A stretch of DNA of 64,000 bases from Pseudomonas sp. FP2196 (GTDB taxonomy: Bacteria; Pseudomonadota; Gammaproteobacteria; Pseudomonadales; Pseudomonadaceae): positions 2,290,501-2,354,500 of the forward strand of contig NZ_CP117445.1 in assembly GCF_030687715.1 (NCBI RefSeq), in the 5' to 3' direction. Both the position numbers and the translations under genes were made by a program. Of the stretch, positions 24,740-33,945 are shown one piece after another. Position 1 is the first letter of the stretch; the number at the start of each line of letters is the position of its first letter. The notes under the pieces were generated by a model. It did no database searches, was not told where the DNA came from, and saw nothing but the letters and a program-made list of their open reading frames with translations.

Positions 24740-24756
24740 CTGGCGAGCTAATTGCA
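24740..24756 (+). promoter_or_regulatory. Sigma-54 promoter of the kinase 2-NtrC operon
   Basis: CTGGCGAGCTAATTGCA: GG at 24742-24743 and GC at 24754-24755 with exactly 10 bp between. The -12 half TTGCA is a perfect match and the -24 TGGC is good. It lies 162 bp upstream of the kinase start. It implies that this two-component system is itself sigma-54 dependent and possibly self-activated. Confidence 0.75.
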
Positions 24757-24917
24757 GAACACAGTCAATGACTGATGAGGTTCAGACCGGCGTTTTCGTC
24801 AGCCCCTGCAAGTCGTGCGCGGTGAAGGCGAAATAGCATCACTGAATCGTATGGCGCGGTCAGAGCGACCTACACTCATGCAGTAACCGGCTCAATCAAA
24901 TACGCCAGGGCATTCCT

Positions 24918-26411
24918 ATGCAGCAACTGGAATCACCAACAACACTTGCGTCGGCGGCATCGCCGGCAGTCTGCAAAGGTTGGCGGACGCAGTTCAATCT
25001 GCTGCGCTGGTTCTCGCTCGCGAGTTTTTTCATCATCGCCGCCGTAGCGGTGGGGCTGGGCTATATCTCCACGCGGTTTGTGGTCAACGAAAGCGTTGCG
25101 CGTGATGCGCTGTTGACGGCGCAATTCATTCAGGCCATCGGCGATGCGGAAATCCGCCACGCCGGAATAACCCCCAAACGCACCATGGGCGAAATGCTCG
25201 ACCCGCGTCAGGACAATGCCTTTGCCGACGTAAAACCGGGCTCACGCGCGGCGGCGCGTATCGAGTTCCTCGATCATGTCGAGCACTTGCCGGATATTTT
25301 GCTCGCCACGGTGTATGCCGAGGATCGCACGGTGATCTGGTCGACCAACCCCGAACTGATCGGCGTGCGTATCGAAGACGATGATGAGTTGGATGAGTCG
25401 TTCGAGATGAAAGTGCGGGTGTCCTCCAGCTATCACAAGATCGACGACGAGAAACCCGAGCAGCAGTTGTTGCGCGAGCCCAAATACTTGTTCATCGAAA
25501 ACTACATTCCGATGTTCAACGCCGACAAAACCAAAGTGGTCGCGATGGTCGAGGTCTACAAGGAGCCGTCCGACCTGGTCGCCCGGATCGACCGTGGCTT
25601 CGCTTCGATCTGGGCGGCGACGATTCTCGGTGGCGCCGCGATTTATCTGGGGTTGTTCTGGATCGTCCGCCGGGCGGCGCAGTTGCTACAGAGCCAGCAG
25701 CAACAACTGATCAGCAATGAAACCTTTGTCGCGCTGGGCGAGATGTCCTCGGCGGTGGCCCACAGCCTGCGCAATCCGCTGGCGACCATCCGCTCCAGCG
25801 CCGAACTGGCGCAGGAAGTCGCCAGCGCCGGCGCGCAGCGCAATATTGGCGACATCATCAGCCAGGTCGATCGCATGTCACGCTGGGTACGTGAATTGCT
25901 GGTGTCACTGCGGCCGATGGGCGAGGAGGGTGAGGCGGTGGATCTGGTTCTGGCGGTCGAGGACACCCTTGGCGCGTTCGACGCTTTGATCAAACGCAGC
26001 GGGGTCGAGGTGCGTTTCAATCCGCAACCTTGCCCGCCAGTCGTCAGCCAGAAGGTGTTGCTCACGCAGATCCTCAATAGCCTGTTTGCCAACGCCCTGG
26101 AAGCCATGCCCAAGGGCGGTGTGCTCAGTGTCGAATTCGAAACACCGCAGGCCGACAGCGTGCGCATGACCCTCAGCGACACCGGCAAGGGCATGAGCGC
26201 GCAGCAGCAACTGTTGGTGTTCAAACCGTTTTTCACCACCAAGCAGGGCGGCCTCGGCGTTGGCCTGGCGTTGGTCAAAAGAATCATGGAGCGGTTTCAG
26301 GGCTCGGTCGTCTTGACCAGCAAAGAGCAGGAGGGAACCCGCGTCAGTCTCAACTTCAAAGTGGCATCGGGAGGGGAATATGGAGCACAGCATTCTGCTG
26401 GTCGAGGATGA
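24918..26411 (+). CDS. NtrB-type membrane sensor histidine kinase, paralogue 2
   Basis: 497 aa with the same architecture as the preceding kinase: TM1 about 30-52, a periplasmic region, TM2 about 234-254, H-box with H282 (AVAHSLRNPLATIRSSAE, identical to paralogue 1), N-box NSLFANALEAM, DTGKGM and GLGVGLALVKRIMERF. It overlaps the NtrC-type regulator by 32 bp, so the two are translated together and form the cognate pair. Transcription is predicted from the sigma-54 promoter at 24740. Confidence 0.92.
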   Translation: MQQLESPTTLASAASPAVCKGWRTQFNLLRWFSLASFFIIAAVAVGLGYISTRFVVNESVARDALLTAQFIQAIGDAEIRHAGITPKRTMGEMLDPRQDNAFADVKPGSRAAARIEFLDHVEHLPDILLATVYAEDRTVIWSTNPELIGVRIEDDDELDESFEMKVRVSSSYHKIDDEKPEQQLLREPKYLFIENYIPMFNADKTKVVAMVEVYKEPSDLVARIDRGFASIWAATILGGAAIYLGLFWIVRRAAQLLQSQQQQLISNETFVALGEMSSAVAHSLRNPLATIRSSAELAQEVASAGAQRNIGDIISQVDRMSRWVRELLVSLRPMGEEGEAVDLVLAVEDTLGAFDALIKRSGVEVRFNPQPCPPVVSQKVLLTQILNSLFANALEAMPKGGVLSVEFETPQADSVRMTLSDTGKGMSAQQQLLVFKPFFTTKQGGLGVGLALVKRIMERFQGSVVLTSKEQEGTRVSLNFKVASGGEYGAQHSAGRG

Positions 26412-27810
26412 TGAACTGTTGGCCGAAAATATTCAGACCTACCTGGAGCGCAAAGACTTCGAGGTGACGGTTTGCCATTCGGCCGAAGACGCGCTGGAGC
26501 AATTGGGCAGCTTCATGCCGGACATCGTGCTGACCGACAACTCGCTGCCGGGCATGAGTGGTCATGATCTGATCCAGAAGCTGCGCATCAGCGCGCCGGA
26601 TCTGAAAGTGATCATGATGACCGGCTATGGCAACGTCGACGATGCCGTGGTGGCCATGAAGGAAGGCGCCTTTCATTACGTCACCAAACCGGTTGCCCTG
26701 CCGGAACTCAAACTGTTGCTCGACAAGGCCCTGGCCACCGAGCGCATGGAGCGCACGCTGTCGTTCTATCAAGAGCGCGAGGCGCAGAAGTCCGGGATAC
26801 AGGCGCTGCTCGGCGAATCGGCACCGATGCAATACCTGAAAAACACCATCGGCCAGTTGCTCGACGCCGAGCGGCGCATGGCCAACACGGATCTGCCGCC
26901 GGTGCTAGTCGAGGGCGAAACCGGCACCGGCAAGGAACTGGTGGCCCGCGCGCTGCACTTCGACGGCCCGCGCAGCAAAGGTCCGTTCATTGAGTTCAAC
27001 TGTGCGTCGATCCCGTCGAATCTGGTCGAGTCGGAACTGTTCGGTCACGAGAAAGGCGCGTTCACCGACGCCAAGGATCGTCGCGTAGGTTTAGTGGAAG
27101 CCGCGGACGGCGGCACACTGTTTCTCGATGAAGTCGGGGAAATGGATCTGCTGTTGCAGGCCAAGCTGTTGAAGTTGCTGGAGGACCGGACGATTCGCCG
27201 GGTCGGTTCGGTGAAGGAGCGCAAGGTCAATCTGCGGGTGATCAGCGCCACCAACTGCAACCTTGAACAAATGGTCCAGCAGGGCAAATTCCGTCGCGAT
27301 CTGTTTTTCCGCTTGCGGATCATTTCGATCAAGGTGCCGCGCCTGTATGCCCGAGGTGAAGACATTCTGATGCTGGCCCGGCACTTCCTCGCCAGCCACG
27401 GCAAACGCTACGGTAAGCCGAACCTGCATTTCAGCGATCAGGCCGAAGAGCTGCTGCTCAGTTACACCTGGCCGGGCAACGTGCGCGAGTTGCGCAACAT
27501 GCTTGAGCAAACCGTGCTGCTGGCGCCGAGCGACACCATCGCCGCGCATCAGTTGAACGTGTGCATGAGCCTGGTCGACGAACCGCCGCTGCACCTGCAC
27601 GAAGTGCCGACGCATTACGAACCACGTCCAGCGAGCAATACCGAGTCGATGAACCTGCCGGAAGTCGAGCGCGACATGGTGCGCAAGATGCTCGACAAGA
27701 CCGACTGGAACGTCACCAAATCCGCGCGCCTGCTCGGCCTGAGCCGCGACATGCTGCGCTACCGTATCGAAAAGCTTGGTCTGGCCAGGCCGGATAAACG
27801 GCAGTGGTAA
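26380..27810 (+). CDS. NtrC-family sigma-54-dependent response regulator
   Basis: 476 aa: REC domain with D53 as phospho-acceptor (VLTDNSLPG), AAA+ domain with Walker A GETGTGKE (179-186) and Walker B TLFLDEVGE, and a Fis-type HTH at about 440-468 (NVTKSARLLGLSRDMLRYRIEKL). The sigma-54 contact loop reads GAFTDA (226-231) rather than GAFTGA. This variant occurs in some active family members, so it does not by itself mean loss of function. Its DNA targets are predicted to be the CCCCA-N4-TGGGG palindromes of this region, including those at its own operon. Confidence 0.93.
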   Translation: MEHSILLVEDDELLAENIQTYLERKDFEVTVCHSAEDALEQLGSFMPDIVLTDNSLPGMSGHDLIQKLRISAPDLKVIMMTGYGNVDDAVVAMKEGAFHYVTKPVALPELKLLLDKALATERMERTLSFYQEREAQKSGIQALLGESAPMQYLKNTIGQLLDAERRMANTDLPPVLVEGETGTGKELVARALHFDGPRSKGPFIEFNCASIPSNLVESELFGHEKGAFTDAKDRRVGLVEAADGGTLFLDEVGEMDLLLQAKLLKLLEDRTIRRVGSVKERKVNLRVISATNCNLEQMVQQGKFRRDLFFRLRIISIKVPRLYARGEDILMLARHFLASHGKRYGKPNLHFSDQAEELLLSYTWPGNVRELRNMLEQTVLLAPSDTIAAHQLNVCMSLVDEPPLHLHEVPTHYEPRPASNTESMNLPEVERDMVRKMLDKTDWNVTKSARLLGLSRDMLRYRIEKLGLARPDKRQW

Positions 27811-27887
27811 AAAGGGTGACCGCCTGAACACCCAAACCCCTGTGGGAGCGGGTTTTGTGGCGTCTGGTTAATACTTGGTAAACAGGA

Positions 27888-28235
27888 TCAATGCTGCTGC
27901 CGACTCAGGCACTCCAGCACACAAGTCGGATCAAGCACCTCGTCATTCACATAAATCCCGCGCTCGGCATCGTACGTGCGGATAAACACCCGCACCGTCG
28001 CATCCGCCACGGTCGGCAATTGCGAGTCGGAGAACTCCTGTCCGCCAGGCACAACCACAAAGTCCTGCGGCGCGGTGTCATCAAAGGGGCGCGGTGGCGT
28101 AGCGTTCAGCGAATACGGGGCAGGGTGGGCGAAGGGCTGGTTCGGCCCGTAGTAAACGAAATTGCTGTCCAGCGCTTGCGCCGAAGTGGCGGCGAGCAGA
28201 CAGCCGGTCATCAACAGCCGATTAATCATTTGCAT
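27888..28235 (-). CDS. Small secreted protein of unknown function
   Basis: 115 aa with a signal peptide (about 1-21, TSAQA-LD). The mature chain is Pro/Asp-rich, contains a Cys pair near the end (CVLEC) and a stretch ATVRVFIRTYDAERGIYV. I do not recognise it. It stands alone between the NtrC gene (convergent) and a divergent methyltransferase. The start could also be the Met two codons downstream. Confidence 0.65.
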   Translation of the reverse strand: MQMINRLLMTGCLLAATSAQALDSNFVYYGPNQPFAHPAPYSLNATPPRPFDDTAPQDFVVVPGGQEFSDSQLPTVADATVRVFIRTYDAERGIYVNDEVLDPTCVLECLSRQQH

Positions 28236-28303
28236 GGCGGCACCTGCGAGTGCGGTTTTCCCCAAGGCTATTAACTATAGCCGCCCCACAGAAATCCAAC
28301 GTA

Positions 28304-28337
28304 GGCGCTGCCGCGGGCCCGAGCCTGCGGCAGCGCC
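28304..28337. repeat. REP-like inverted repeat
   Basis: GGCGCTGCCGC / GCGGCAGCGCC around 12 bp, between the small secreted protein and the methyltransferase. It has the size and GC content of a REP but a different arm sequence. Confidence 0.6.
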
Positions 28338-28432
28338 CACACGAGATGGATTACAAGTTTGCAACAACCGCCATTGCCGGGCTGATCTAGACTCTGGGCC
28401 GCTCAATCACGAACATTCGTCCGGAGTGCGCC

Positions 28433-29230
28433 ATGGAAGTGCCCAACCATAAAACCGCCATCGAGAGCAATCGACAGGCGTGGAACGATTCCGCCCGCCA
28501 TCATCAGGATTCGCCTGACTGGCAGGCGCTGCTGAACGACGTCGCACTGGCGGATTTCTCCTGCCTCGATGAGACTTTGCGCGGGTTGCTGGAGGTCGAC
28601 GGCAAAGATGTCATTCAACTGGGCTGCAACAACGGCCGCGAGAGTCTTTCGCTGTTTGCCCTCGGTGCGCGGAGTGTGGTGGGGGTCGATCAGTCGTCGG
28701 CGTTTCTTGAACAGGCCCGCGAACTGAACAGTCGCTCCCCGCACAGTGCCGAGTTCATCGAAAGCGATATCCATCAGTTGCCAGCGTCATTGCAGAACCG
28801 CTTCGACGTAGCGCTGATCACTATTGGCGTCCTTAACTGGATGCCGGACATCGGCGAGTTCTTCCGCCATGTCGCCTCGACCCTGAAGCCGGGCGGGAAA
28901 CTGGTGATCTATGAAACTCATCCATTCCTGGAGATGGTCGACCCTGACGCCGAGGATCCGTATCGCCTTGCCAGTTCCTACTTCCGCGCCGAGCCGTTTG
29001 TGCAGGAAGAACCGATTGTCTACGTTGGCAAGGTTGAACAGCAGGCGGCGAAGTCGTACTGGTTTGTGCATACCCTGGGGGCGATTTTCAGTGGCGCCAT
29101 TGGGGCAGGGCTGAACATTGCGCATTTCAAGGAATATGCGCATTCGAATCGCGAAGAGGTGTACGACCAATACCTGAACCAGGAGGCGCAGTTACCGTTG
29201 TGTTTCACCCTCGTTGCCACCAAGGGCTGA
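28433..29230 (+). CDS. Class I SAM-dependent methyltransferase
   Basis: 265 aa. SAM-binding motif I is VIQLGCNNGRESLSLFALGA (about 61-80), the acidic end of strand 2 is VVGVDQS, and motif IV is ITIGVLNWMPD. The later region (KLVIYETHPFLEMVD) fits small-molecule methyltransferases of the Methyltransf_11/25 type. Substrate unknown. It is a single gene closely followed by a REPIN. Confidence 0.85.
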   Translation: MEVPNHKTAIESNRQAWNDSARHHQDSPDWQALLNDVALADFSCLDETLRGLLEVDGKDVIQLGCNNGRESLSLFALGARSVVGVDQSSAFLEQARELNSRSPHSAEFIESDIHQLPASLQNRFDVALITIGVLNWMPDIGEFFRHVASTLKPGGKLVIYETHPFLEMVDPDAEDPYRLASSYFRAEPFVQEEPIVYVGKVEQQAAKSYWFVHTLGAIFSGAIGAGLNIAHFKEYAHSNREEVYDQYLNQEAQLPLCFTLVATKG

Positions 29231-29256
29231 GATTCATCAGCGCGGCTAATGGCCTC

Positions 29257-29347
29257 ATCGCTGGCAAGCCAGCTCCCACAGATTTTTGTGTCGTACCAAA
29301 ATACCGAGTACACCTCAAAACGCTGTGGGAGCTGGCTTGCCAGCGAT
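29257..29347. repeat. REPIN
   Basis: Arms ATCGCTGGCAAGCCAGCTCC...CACAG and the inverse, about 41 bp apart, between the methyltransferase and the end of the polysaccharide operon. This is a different arm type from those at 22928 and 49347. Confidence 0.85.
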
Positions 29348-29383
29348 GGCGGCATCAAAGCCGCCACACATTTCCAGATTGAA

Positions 29384-30076
29384 TCAAGCCTGCGCCGCCG
29401 CCGTCACTACCGGTCTCTCCGGCTTGCGCAGCGCCTCCAGTCTCGAGCTGCTGTAGTGCGATTCGCGGAAGAAACGCCAGTGCCCGAACAGGTCGTAAAC
29501 ATGTGTGATACGTCCTTGTTCCTGATAGCCCAAGCGAATATGCATCTTCAGGGCCTGTACATTGGCGTTGTCGCAGATATCCACCACTTTTTTAAAGCCT
29601 CGGGCAGCCATGACTTGCCACAGTGCGGTCTGTGCATCGACGGTCAAGCTAGTGCCGAAATATTGCCGGGTAATTTCGGCACCGAACTGAAAGTATTCAC
29701 CGGGCTTGACCGGGAACGTGCAGCGGTAGAAGTGGCGGTCGTAATAGTCGCGAGTGCTGGCCCAGACGAACCCGACGGTGTGACCGTCCTGGTCCAGGTG
29801 CATGTGCCCCGTATGCCCTTCAGCGGCCAACTCGGCCATGGTCTGCACGCGGTCACCAAAGTACTTGCTGAATGCCTTGGCGTTCTCCTCGGTGATGTCG
29901 ACTCTGCGCAAGCCTTCACAAGGGCGCAGTTTGTGTGGGGCAATCGGCGTGACCAGGTCGCGCTCCATCCACAGCAATTCACGGTGAGCGAAGACGTAAC
30001 GTTTCCACAGCGCGCCAAGGGTGCGGCGCAGGCCTTTTTGTTTGATGCGCAGAAGCAGATTTTCGATGACGCTCAT
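29384..30076 (-). CDS. GNAT-like acyltransferase, polysaccharide operon (last gene)
   Basis: 230 aa. N-terminal RxxLGALWKRYVFAHRELLWMERDL, then a GNAT-type core (GHTGHMHLDQDGHTVGFVWA, and KKVVDICDNANVQALKMHIRLGYQEQGRI, with the N-x-x-A-L-x-x-Y/H pattern of the acetyl-CoA fold). It is close in sequence to the product of 31268-31957 over its whole length. Start at 30076 with GGAGGG upstream, overlapping the preceding stop. Probably acylates the polysaccharide or a precursor; the exact donor is unknown. Confidence 0.8.
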   Translation of the reverse strand: MSVIENLLLRIKQKGLRRTLGALWKRYVFAHRELLWMERDLVTPIAPHKLRPCEGLRRVDITEENAKAFSKYFGDRVQTMAELAAEGHTGHMHLDQDGHTVGFVWASTRDYYDRHFYRCTFPVKPGEYFQFGAEITRQYFGTSLTVDAQTALWQVMAARGFKKVVDICDNANVQALKMHIRLGYQEQGRITHVYDLFGHWRFFRESHYSSSRLEALRKPERPVVTAAAQA

Positions 30077-31263
30077 GATGCCCTCCGAGGCGCTAGCCCA
30101 GGTGTGTTGGATGGTGTTGCCGGTTGAGTTTCGGATATGTTCGCCGCTGTCGAGTTGCCGGCACGCGGTGCGCGCCATTTTTGCAGGGCCGGTTTGACGT
30201 AGTGCCAAAGGCGTAGCCCCAGGCCCAGCAGCAAACCGCTCGGGCGCCACGAGTAAAAACTCCAGCGCCAGTGTTCCAGTTGCCCGGTCATGCGTTCGTG
30301 CAGTTGATGGCTGGAGTTTTCCAGGCTGACCCGTGACGCATCAATCCAGCGCCAGCGCTCATCCAGCCCCCAGCGAATCCATTCCTCCAGCAACACCCGG
30401 CCGCTGCCGAGGTCGGCGTACTGCGGCAAAAACGCCAGGTTGTAATCGTAGAGCCGACCCTGCTCGAGGAGGCCGAGGCGATAGCTGATGCAGCGGCCGT
30501 TCAGCTCCAGTGTCACGACCCGCACCAGGCCTTGAGCGGCGAGGGCGGTGAAAGCGCTTTCCATCCACTGACGACTGCGTTCGGTGGCGAAAATCCCGAC
30601 GCCCTCGTCACCTTTCCAACTGACCGACTCGACTTCCTGCAGCGCTTCTAAAATCGTAGGCATCGACAGCGCATCGGGGATGATTCGCCGCACTTGCGCA
30701 CCGCATGCGGCAATCCGTTTGCGCGCCCGACGCAGCTTGTAGCGCGGGTCGCCGGAGATCTCCCGATGATCGGCGTCGCTGATCAGATGCACTGGCACCC
30801 GGCAACTCAGGCGTCGTTCAGCCTTAGAACTGCGCGCCATCCATTCGGTGAGCGCACTTTCTTCACCGGCAGGTTCCGACAGTTCGTTAAGTTGCAGCAG
30901 CGCATGAGGCAGACGCTCACGGATCAGCACCAGCGCCTTGTGCATGTCTTCGCTGCCGAGCAACGACAGCAGGGCCAGGCGATCGGCCATCGGGTAACCC
31001 AAGTGATGCAAAACGCGAAACGGCACGCCAGCGAAGCGTTCGCGGCTGGCCACCAGTGGCAGGCACAGATGCAAATGTTCTGCGTCCCAGCCGAGCAGAA
31101 TGTGCAGGCGCTGATCCTCGCCCAGGGCCTGCTCTGCGGCGCACAACCAGCCAAGAGTGTTGAACGGCGTGTGGTCGGCCACGTGCAGGCGCAGTGCCTC
31201 GTAGGCCGTCGCCGGGAAGTCGGCAGCGCACAGGGACGCGCGCCATTCGAATCGCATCACCAT
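30073..31263 (-). CDS. FemAB/CelD-like acetyltransferase
   Basis: 396 aa resembling CelD/BcsL GNAT proteins: PFNTLGWLCAAEQ at the N-terminus, a basic YKLRRARKRI stretch, and a C-terminal GNAT half (VRVVTLELNGRCISYRLGL, YDYNLAFLPQYADLGSGRVLLEEWIRWG). Proteins of this type are common in exopolysaccharide operons and are thought to acetylate the sugar chain. It sits between two paralogous shorter GNAT-like genes, 4 bp from each side. It has a hydrophilic, unusually long C-terminal tail. Start may be 31257 instead. Confidence 0.8.
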   Translation of the reverse strand: MVMRFEWRASLCAADFPATAYEALRLHVADHTPFNTLGWLCAAEQALGEDQRLHILLGWDAEHLHLCLPLVASRERFAGVPFRVLHHLGYPMADRLALLSLLGSEDMHKALVLIRERLPHALLQLNELSEPAGEESALTEWMARSSKAERRLSCRVPVHLISDADHREISGDPRYKLRRARKRIAACGAQVRRIIPDALSMPTILEALQEVESVSWKGDEGVGIFATERSRQWMESAFTALAAQGLVRVVTLELNGRCISYRLGLLEQGRLYDYNLAFLPQYADLGSGRVLLEEWIRWGLDERWRWIDASRVSLENSSHQLHERMTGQLEHWRWSFYSWRPSGLLLGLGLRLWHYVKPALQKWRAPRAGNSTAANISETQPATPSNTPGLAPRRAS

Positions 31264-31267
31264 GGGT

Positions 31268-31957
31268 TCAGGCCGCCGTTGCTGTGACAGGTGGACGGGA
31301 ATTTTTCTGAAGTGCTGCCAGGCGCGAACCGCTATAGCGGGTTTCGCGATAGAAGCGCCAGCGGCCGAACAGCGTGTAGATATTCATGATCCGCTGTTGT
31401 TCGGTATAGCCCATGCGCAGGTGCAGCTTGAGCGCCGGGATGTTGCTCGACTCGCAGACATCGACCACTTTGCTGCAGCCTGTCGCGGCCATGGCTTCCC
31501 ACAGGCGCACTTGCACATCGACTGACAATTCGCTGCCCCAGTAGGCTCGGGTCATTTCGCCACCGAATTCGAAGAACTCGCCGGGTTTCACCGGGAACCG
31601 GCAACCGTAGTAATGCCGATCGAAATAGTCGCGCGGCGTGCCCCAGATAAACGCCACGGCATCGCCTTGCTCGTCGACATGCATATGTCCGGTGTGACCT
31701 TCACTGGCCAGCTCGGCCATGACGCCGACACGGTCGCCGAAGTAACGGGTGAAGGCGCTGGCGTTGTCGGCGGTGATCTCCCTTACGCGCAGCGGCGGAT
31801 AGGGTTTGAGGTTGTGCGGCGGCACGGGGCTGACCAGATCGCGCTCCATCCACAGCAGTTCCTGATGGGCAAAAATGTACATTTTGCGGATCTTCGCCAA
31901 GGTCGCTCGCAGGCCTTTACGACGGATATGTCCGCTGAGTTTCTGCAATACATCCAT
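31268..31957 (-). CDS. GNAT-like acyltransferase, paralogue of the last gene
   Basis: 229 aa, collinear with 29384-30076 (shared FAHQELLWMERDLV, AELASEGHTGHMHVD, RDYFDRHYYGCRFPVKPGEFFEFG and the ending ETRYSGSRLAALQK). Duplication around the CelD-like gene is clear from the sequence. The ATG at 31957 has AGGAG 8 bp upstream. Predicted cytoplasmic acyltransferase acting on the polysaccharide subunit. Confidence 0.8.
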   Translation of the reverse strand: MDVLQKLSGHIRRKGLRATLAKIRKMYIFAHQELLWMERDLVSPVPPHNLKPYPPLRVREITADNASAFTRYFGDRVGVMAELASEGHTGHMHVDEQGDAVAFIWGTPRDYFDRHYYGCRFPVKPGEFFEFGGEMTRAYWGSELSVDVQVRLWEAMAATGCSKVVDVCESSNIPALKLHLRMGYTEQQRIMNIYTLFGRWRFYRETRYSGSRLAALQKNSRPPVTATAA

Positions 31958-32025
31958 GGTTTTTTCTCCTGATGAGGGTCCCGCGCACAGCAAGAGGCTC
32001 GCGGGGCAGAACATCGAAGGGCGGT

Positions 32026-33945
32026 TCATGATGCGCTCCAGGTCAGGGCAAACAGGGTTTGCCCCGGCAATTCGAAACGCACGCGCCCGTTTTCGCAGGC
32101 AAACGGTATGTCGCGGCTGCGATTGTCGGCGCCGAAGAAACGCAGGGCGCTTTGCTTCAGCGGGCACCGGGCGCCGCTCAGATCAATGCGTTGCAGGCGC
32201 GTGCCTTTGTTCACCCCGAGCAGTGCGCGCTGCTCGTCGCCGGCCATCGCCAGAACATCCACCTCAAAAGCGTCGTTATCCAGTTGCAGCACTTGCGGCA
32301 GCCAATGCCGGGCGATGAATTGCTGGGCAAGGCCCACCGGTTTCAGCTCGAAGCGACCATCGTCATGTATGCGCACCATGCCCTTGCCGTAGGGCGGTTC
32401 GTCGGCGGCCTGAAACCAGTTGAGCATGCTCAGCAGTCCATCCTGAGACGCGTTGATCACCACCGAGGCCCACCACAGCGCGGTGTAATGGGTTTCCTGA
32501 TCGTAGGGGCTCAGGGCTGAGCCACTGGACAGATTGGTCTGATCCAGCAGCAACGCTTTGCGTGGCTGACCTTTAGCGTCCAGCCCCACCAGGTCTGCTG
32601 CACGGCGCACGCTGTCGCGGTAGACACGGGTCGCCAGCAAGTCGCGAATCATCCATTCATGCCAGGCCAATGCATCGACTTGGTCGGCGGATTCACTGAG
32701 TAGACGTCGCGCCCAATCGATCCCGCGCTTGTCCGCTGCGTTTTCGGTGAACGGCCCGTTGACCAGCCGCGAGCTGGCCGGCATTGCGATGCGCACGCCT
32801 GCTTTGGCGTTGGCTGGGTCGCTGCGCACCTGCCGCGCCATGCTGCTGAAGATCGCCCGGTATTGTTCGTAGCTTGCATAGTTGAGATTAGGCTCGTCGG
32901 CGAAACCGATGTAATGCGTGCCTTTGCCACCCAGGGCGCGGGTGCCGGCGAGCCAGGCGTCGAGGCCGCTGTTGCTTTGTGCATCGGCGCGCAGATCGGC
33001 CTGACGCCCGGTGCCGGCGAGCAGGGTGATGTCCTGGCGAATGCCGAAGCGATTTTGATAAAGCTGACGGAACGCGTCTTCGAAATGCGGATTCTTCGAG
33101 GTGACGTCAACGAAGCTGTAGTAGCTCGCAGCGGTGGGTTTCAAGGCATCGAGTAAGGCGTGACTGGCCGGCGGCGGTACGAGGTAAGGCAGTGCGATTC
33201 CCAGATCCGGCGTGCGTCCGAGAATTTTGTCGTGCAGGGTCAGACGCGTCTGCCCCGGTTCTGACTGCAAGGGTTTGAGCTGCTGCGGATTCTGCGCAAA
33301 CAGATTGGCCGTGCCATCGAGCCAGAATGCTGCTTTGCCCCTGCCTTGCAGACGCAGGCGCCAGACCTGCGGTTGTTCGCTGACGGGCAGCGCGACCTGA
33401 TCGAACTGCCAATAGGCACGATAGGGTTTGAGTGCCAGCGTCAGCGTTTGCTCATCGCCGACCCGCTGTGCCTGCAAACCGCTGACGCCGCCATGGAACT
33501 TGCCGGCCAGCACCGCGTGTTCGCCGGGTGCGACTCTGAAGTACAGCTCAGTGCCGTTACGGACTTCCGCGCTGAAATGCACCTTGGCCGGGGCAAACAG
33601 CGCCACGGTTTTTTCGTCATGTTCAATCCGGTAACCGCGGAAACTGTAGCCGGGAATCTCCAGTTGATAACTTGCAGCGCCAGGTGCCAGCGGCCAGCTC
33701 TGGCTACCACGGGTTTCATTGGCCTTGATCTGCCGTTCGCCCTGCAGCTTGCCCTGACCGTCGAGCAGGTACAGATGCTCTTCGTTAGCCTCTGCCTGCC
33801 ACGCGGGCACCCAGCTGACGGTCACGGTGTCCGCGCGATCGGCCTGCAGATACAAACTGCCGTCGCGGATATCGCCCCAGCGCATCGACGCCGCGTAGGC
33901 GTCCAGCGACAGGCCGAGACCGAGCAGCAGCGCCAGGCGTTTCAT
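32026..33945 (-). CDS. Periplasmic glycoside hydrolase-like protein
   Basis: 639 aa with Sec signal (1-19, AYAAS). N-terminal beta-rich modules (about 20-240), then a TIM-barrel-like region with FADEPNLNYASYEQYRAIF, reminiscent of the N/D-E-P catalytic acid motif of clan GH-A, and a late QTNLSSGSAL and NWFQAADEPPYGKGM. Analogous hydrolases such as PslG occur in other Pseudomonas polysaccharide clusters and trim or clear polymer in the periplasm. The start is inside the wzx stop (ATGA). The family number is not assigned with confidence. Confidence 0.7.
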   Translation of the reverse strand: MKRLALLLGLGLSLDAYAASMRWGDIRDGSLYLQADRADTVTVSWVPAWQAEANEEHLYLLDGQGKLQGERQIKANETRGSQSWPLAPGAASYQLEIPGYSFRGYRIEHDEKTVALFAPAKVHFSAEVRNGTELYFRVAPGEHAVLAGKFHGGVSGLQAQRVGDEQTLTLALKPYRAYWQFDQVALPVSEQPQVWRLRLQGRGKAAFWLDGTANLFAQNPQQLKPLQSEPGQTRLTLHDKILGRTPDLGIALPYLVPPPASHALLDALKPTAASYYSFVDVTSKNPHFEDAFRQLYQNRFGIRQDITLLAGTGRQADLRADAQSNSGLDAWLAGTRALGGKGTHYIGFADEPNLNYASYEQYRAIFSSMARQVRSDPANAKAGVRIAMPASSRLVNGPFTENAADKRGIDWARRLLSESADQVDALAWHEWMIRDLLATRVYRDSVRRAADLVGLDAKGQPRKALLLDQTNLSSGSALSPYDQETHYTALWWASVVINASQDGLLSMLNWFQAADEPPYGKGMVRIHDDGRFELKPVGLAQQFIARHWLPQVLQLDNDAFEVDVLAMAGDEQRALLGVNKGTRLQRIDLSGARCPLKQSALRFFGADNRSRDIPFACENGRVRFELPGQTLFALTWSAS

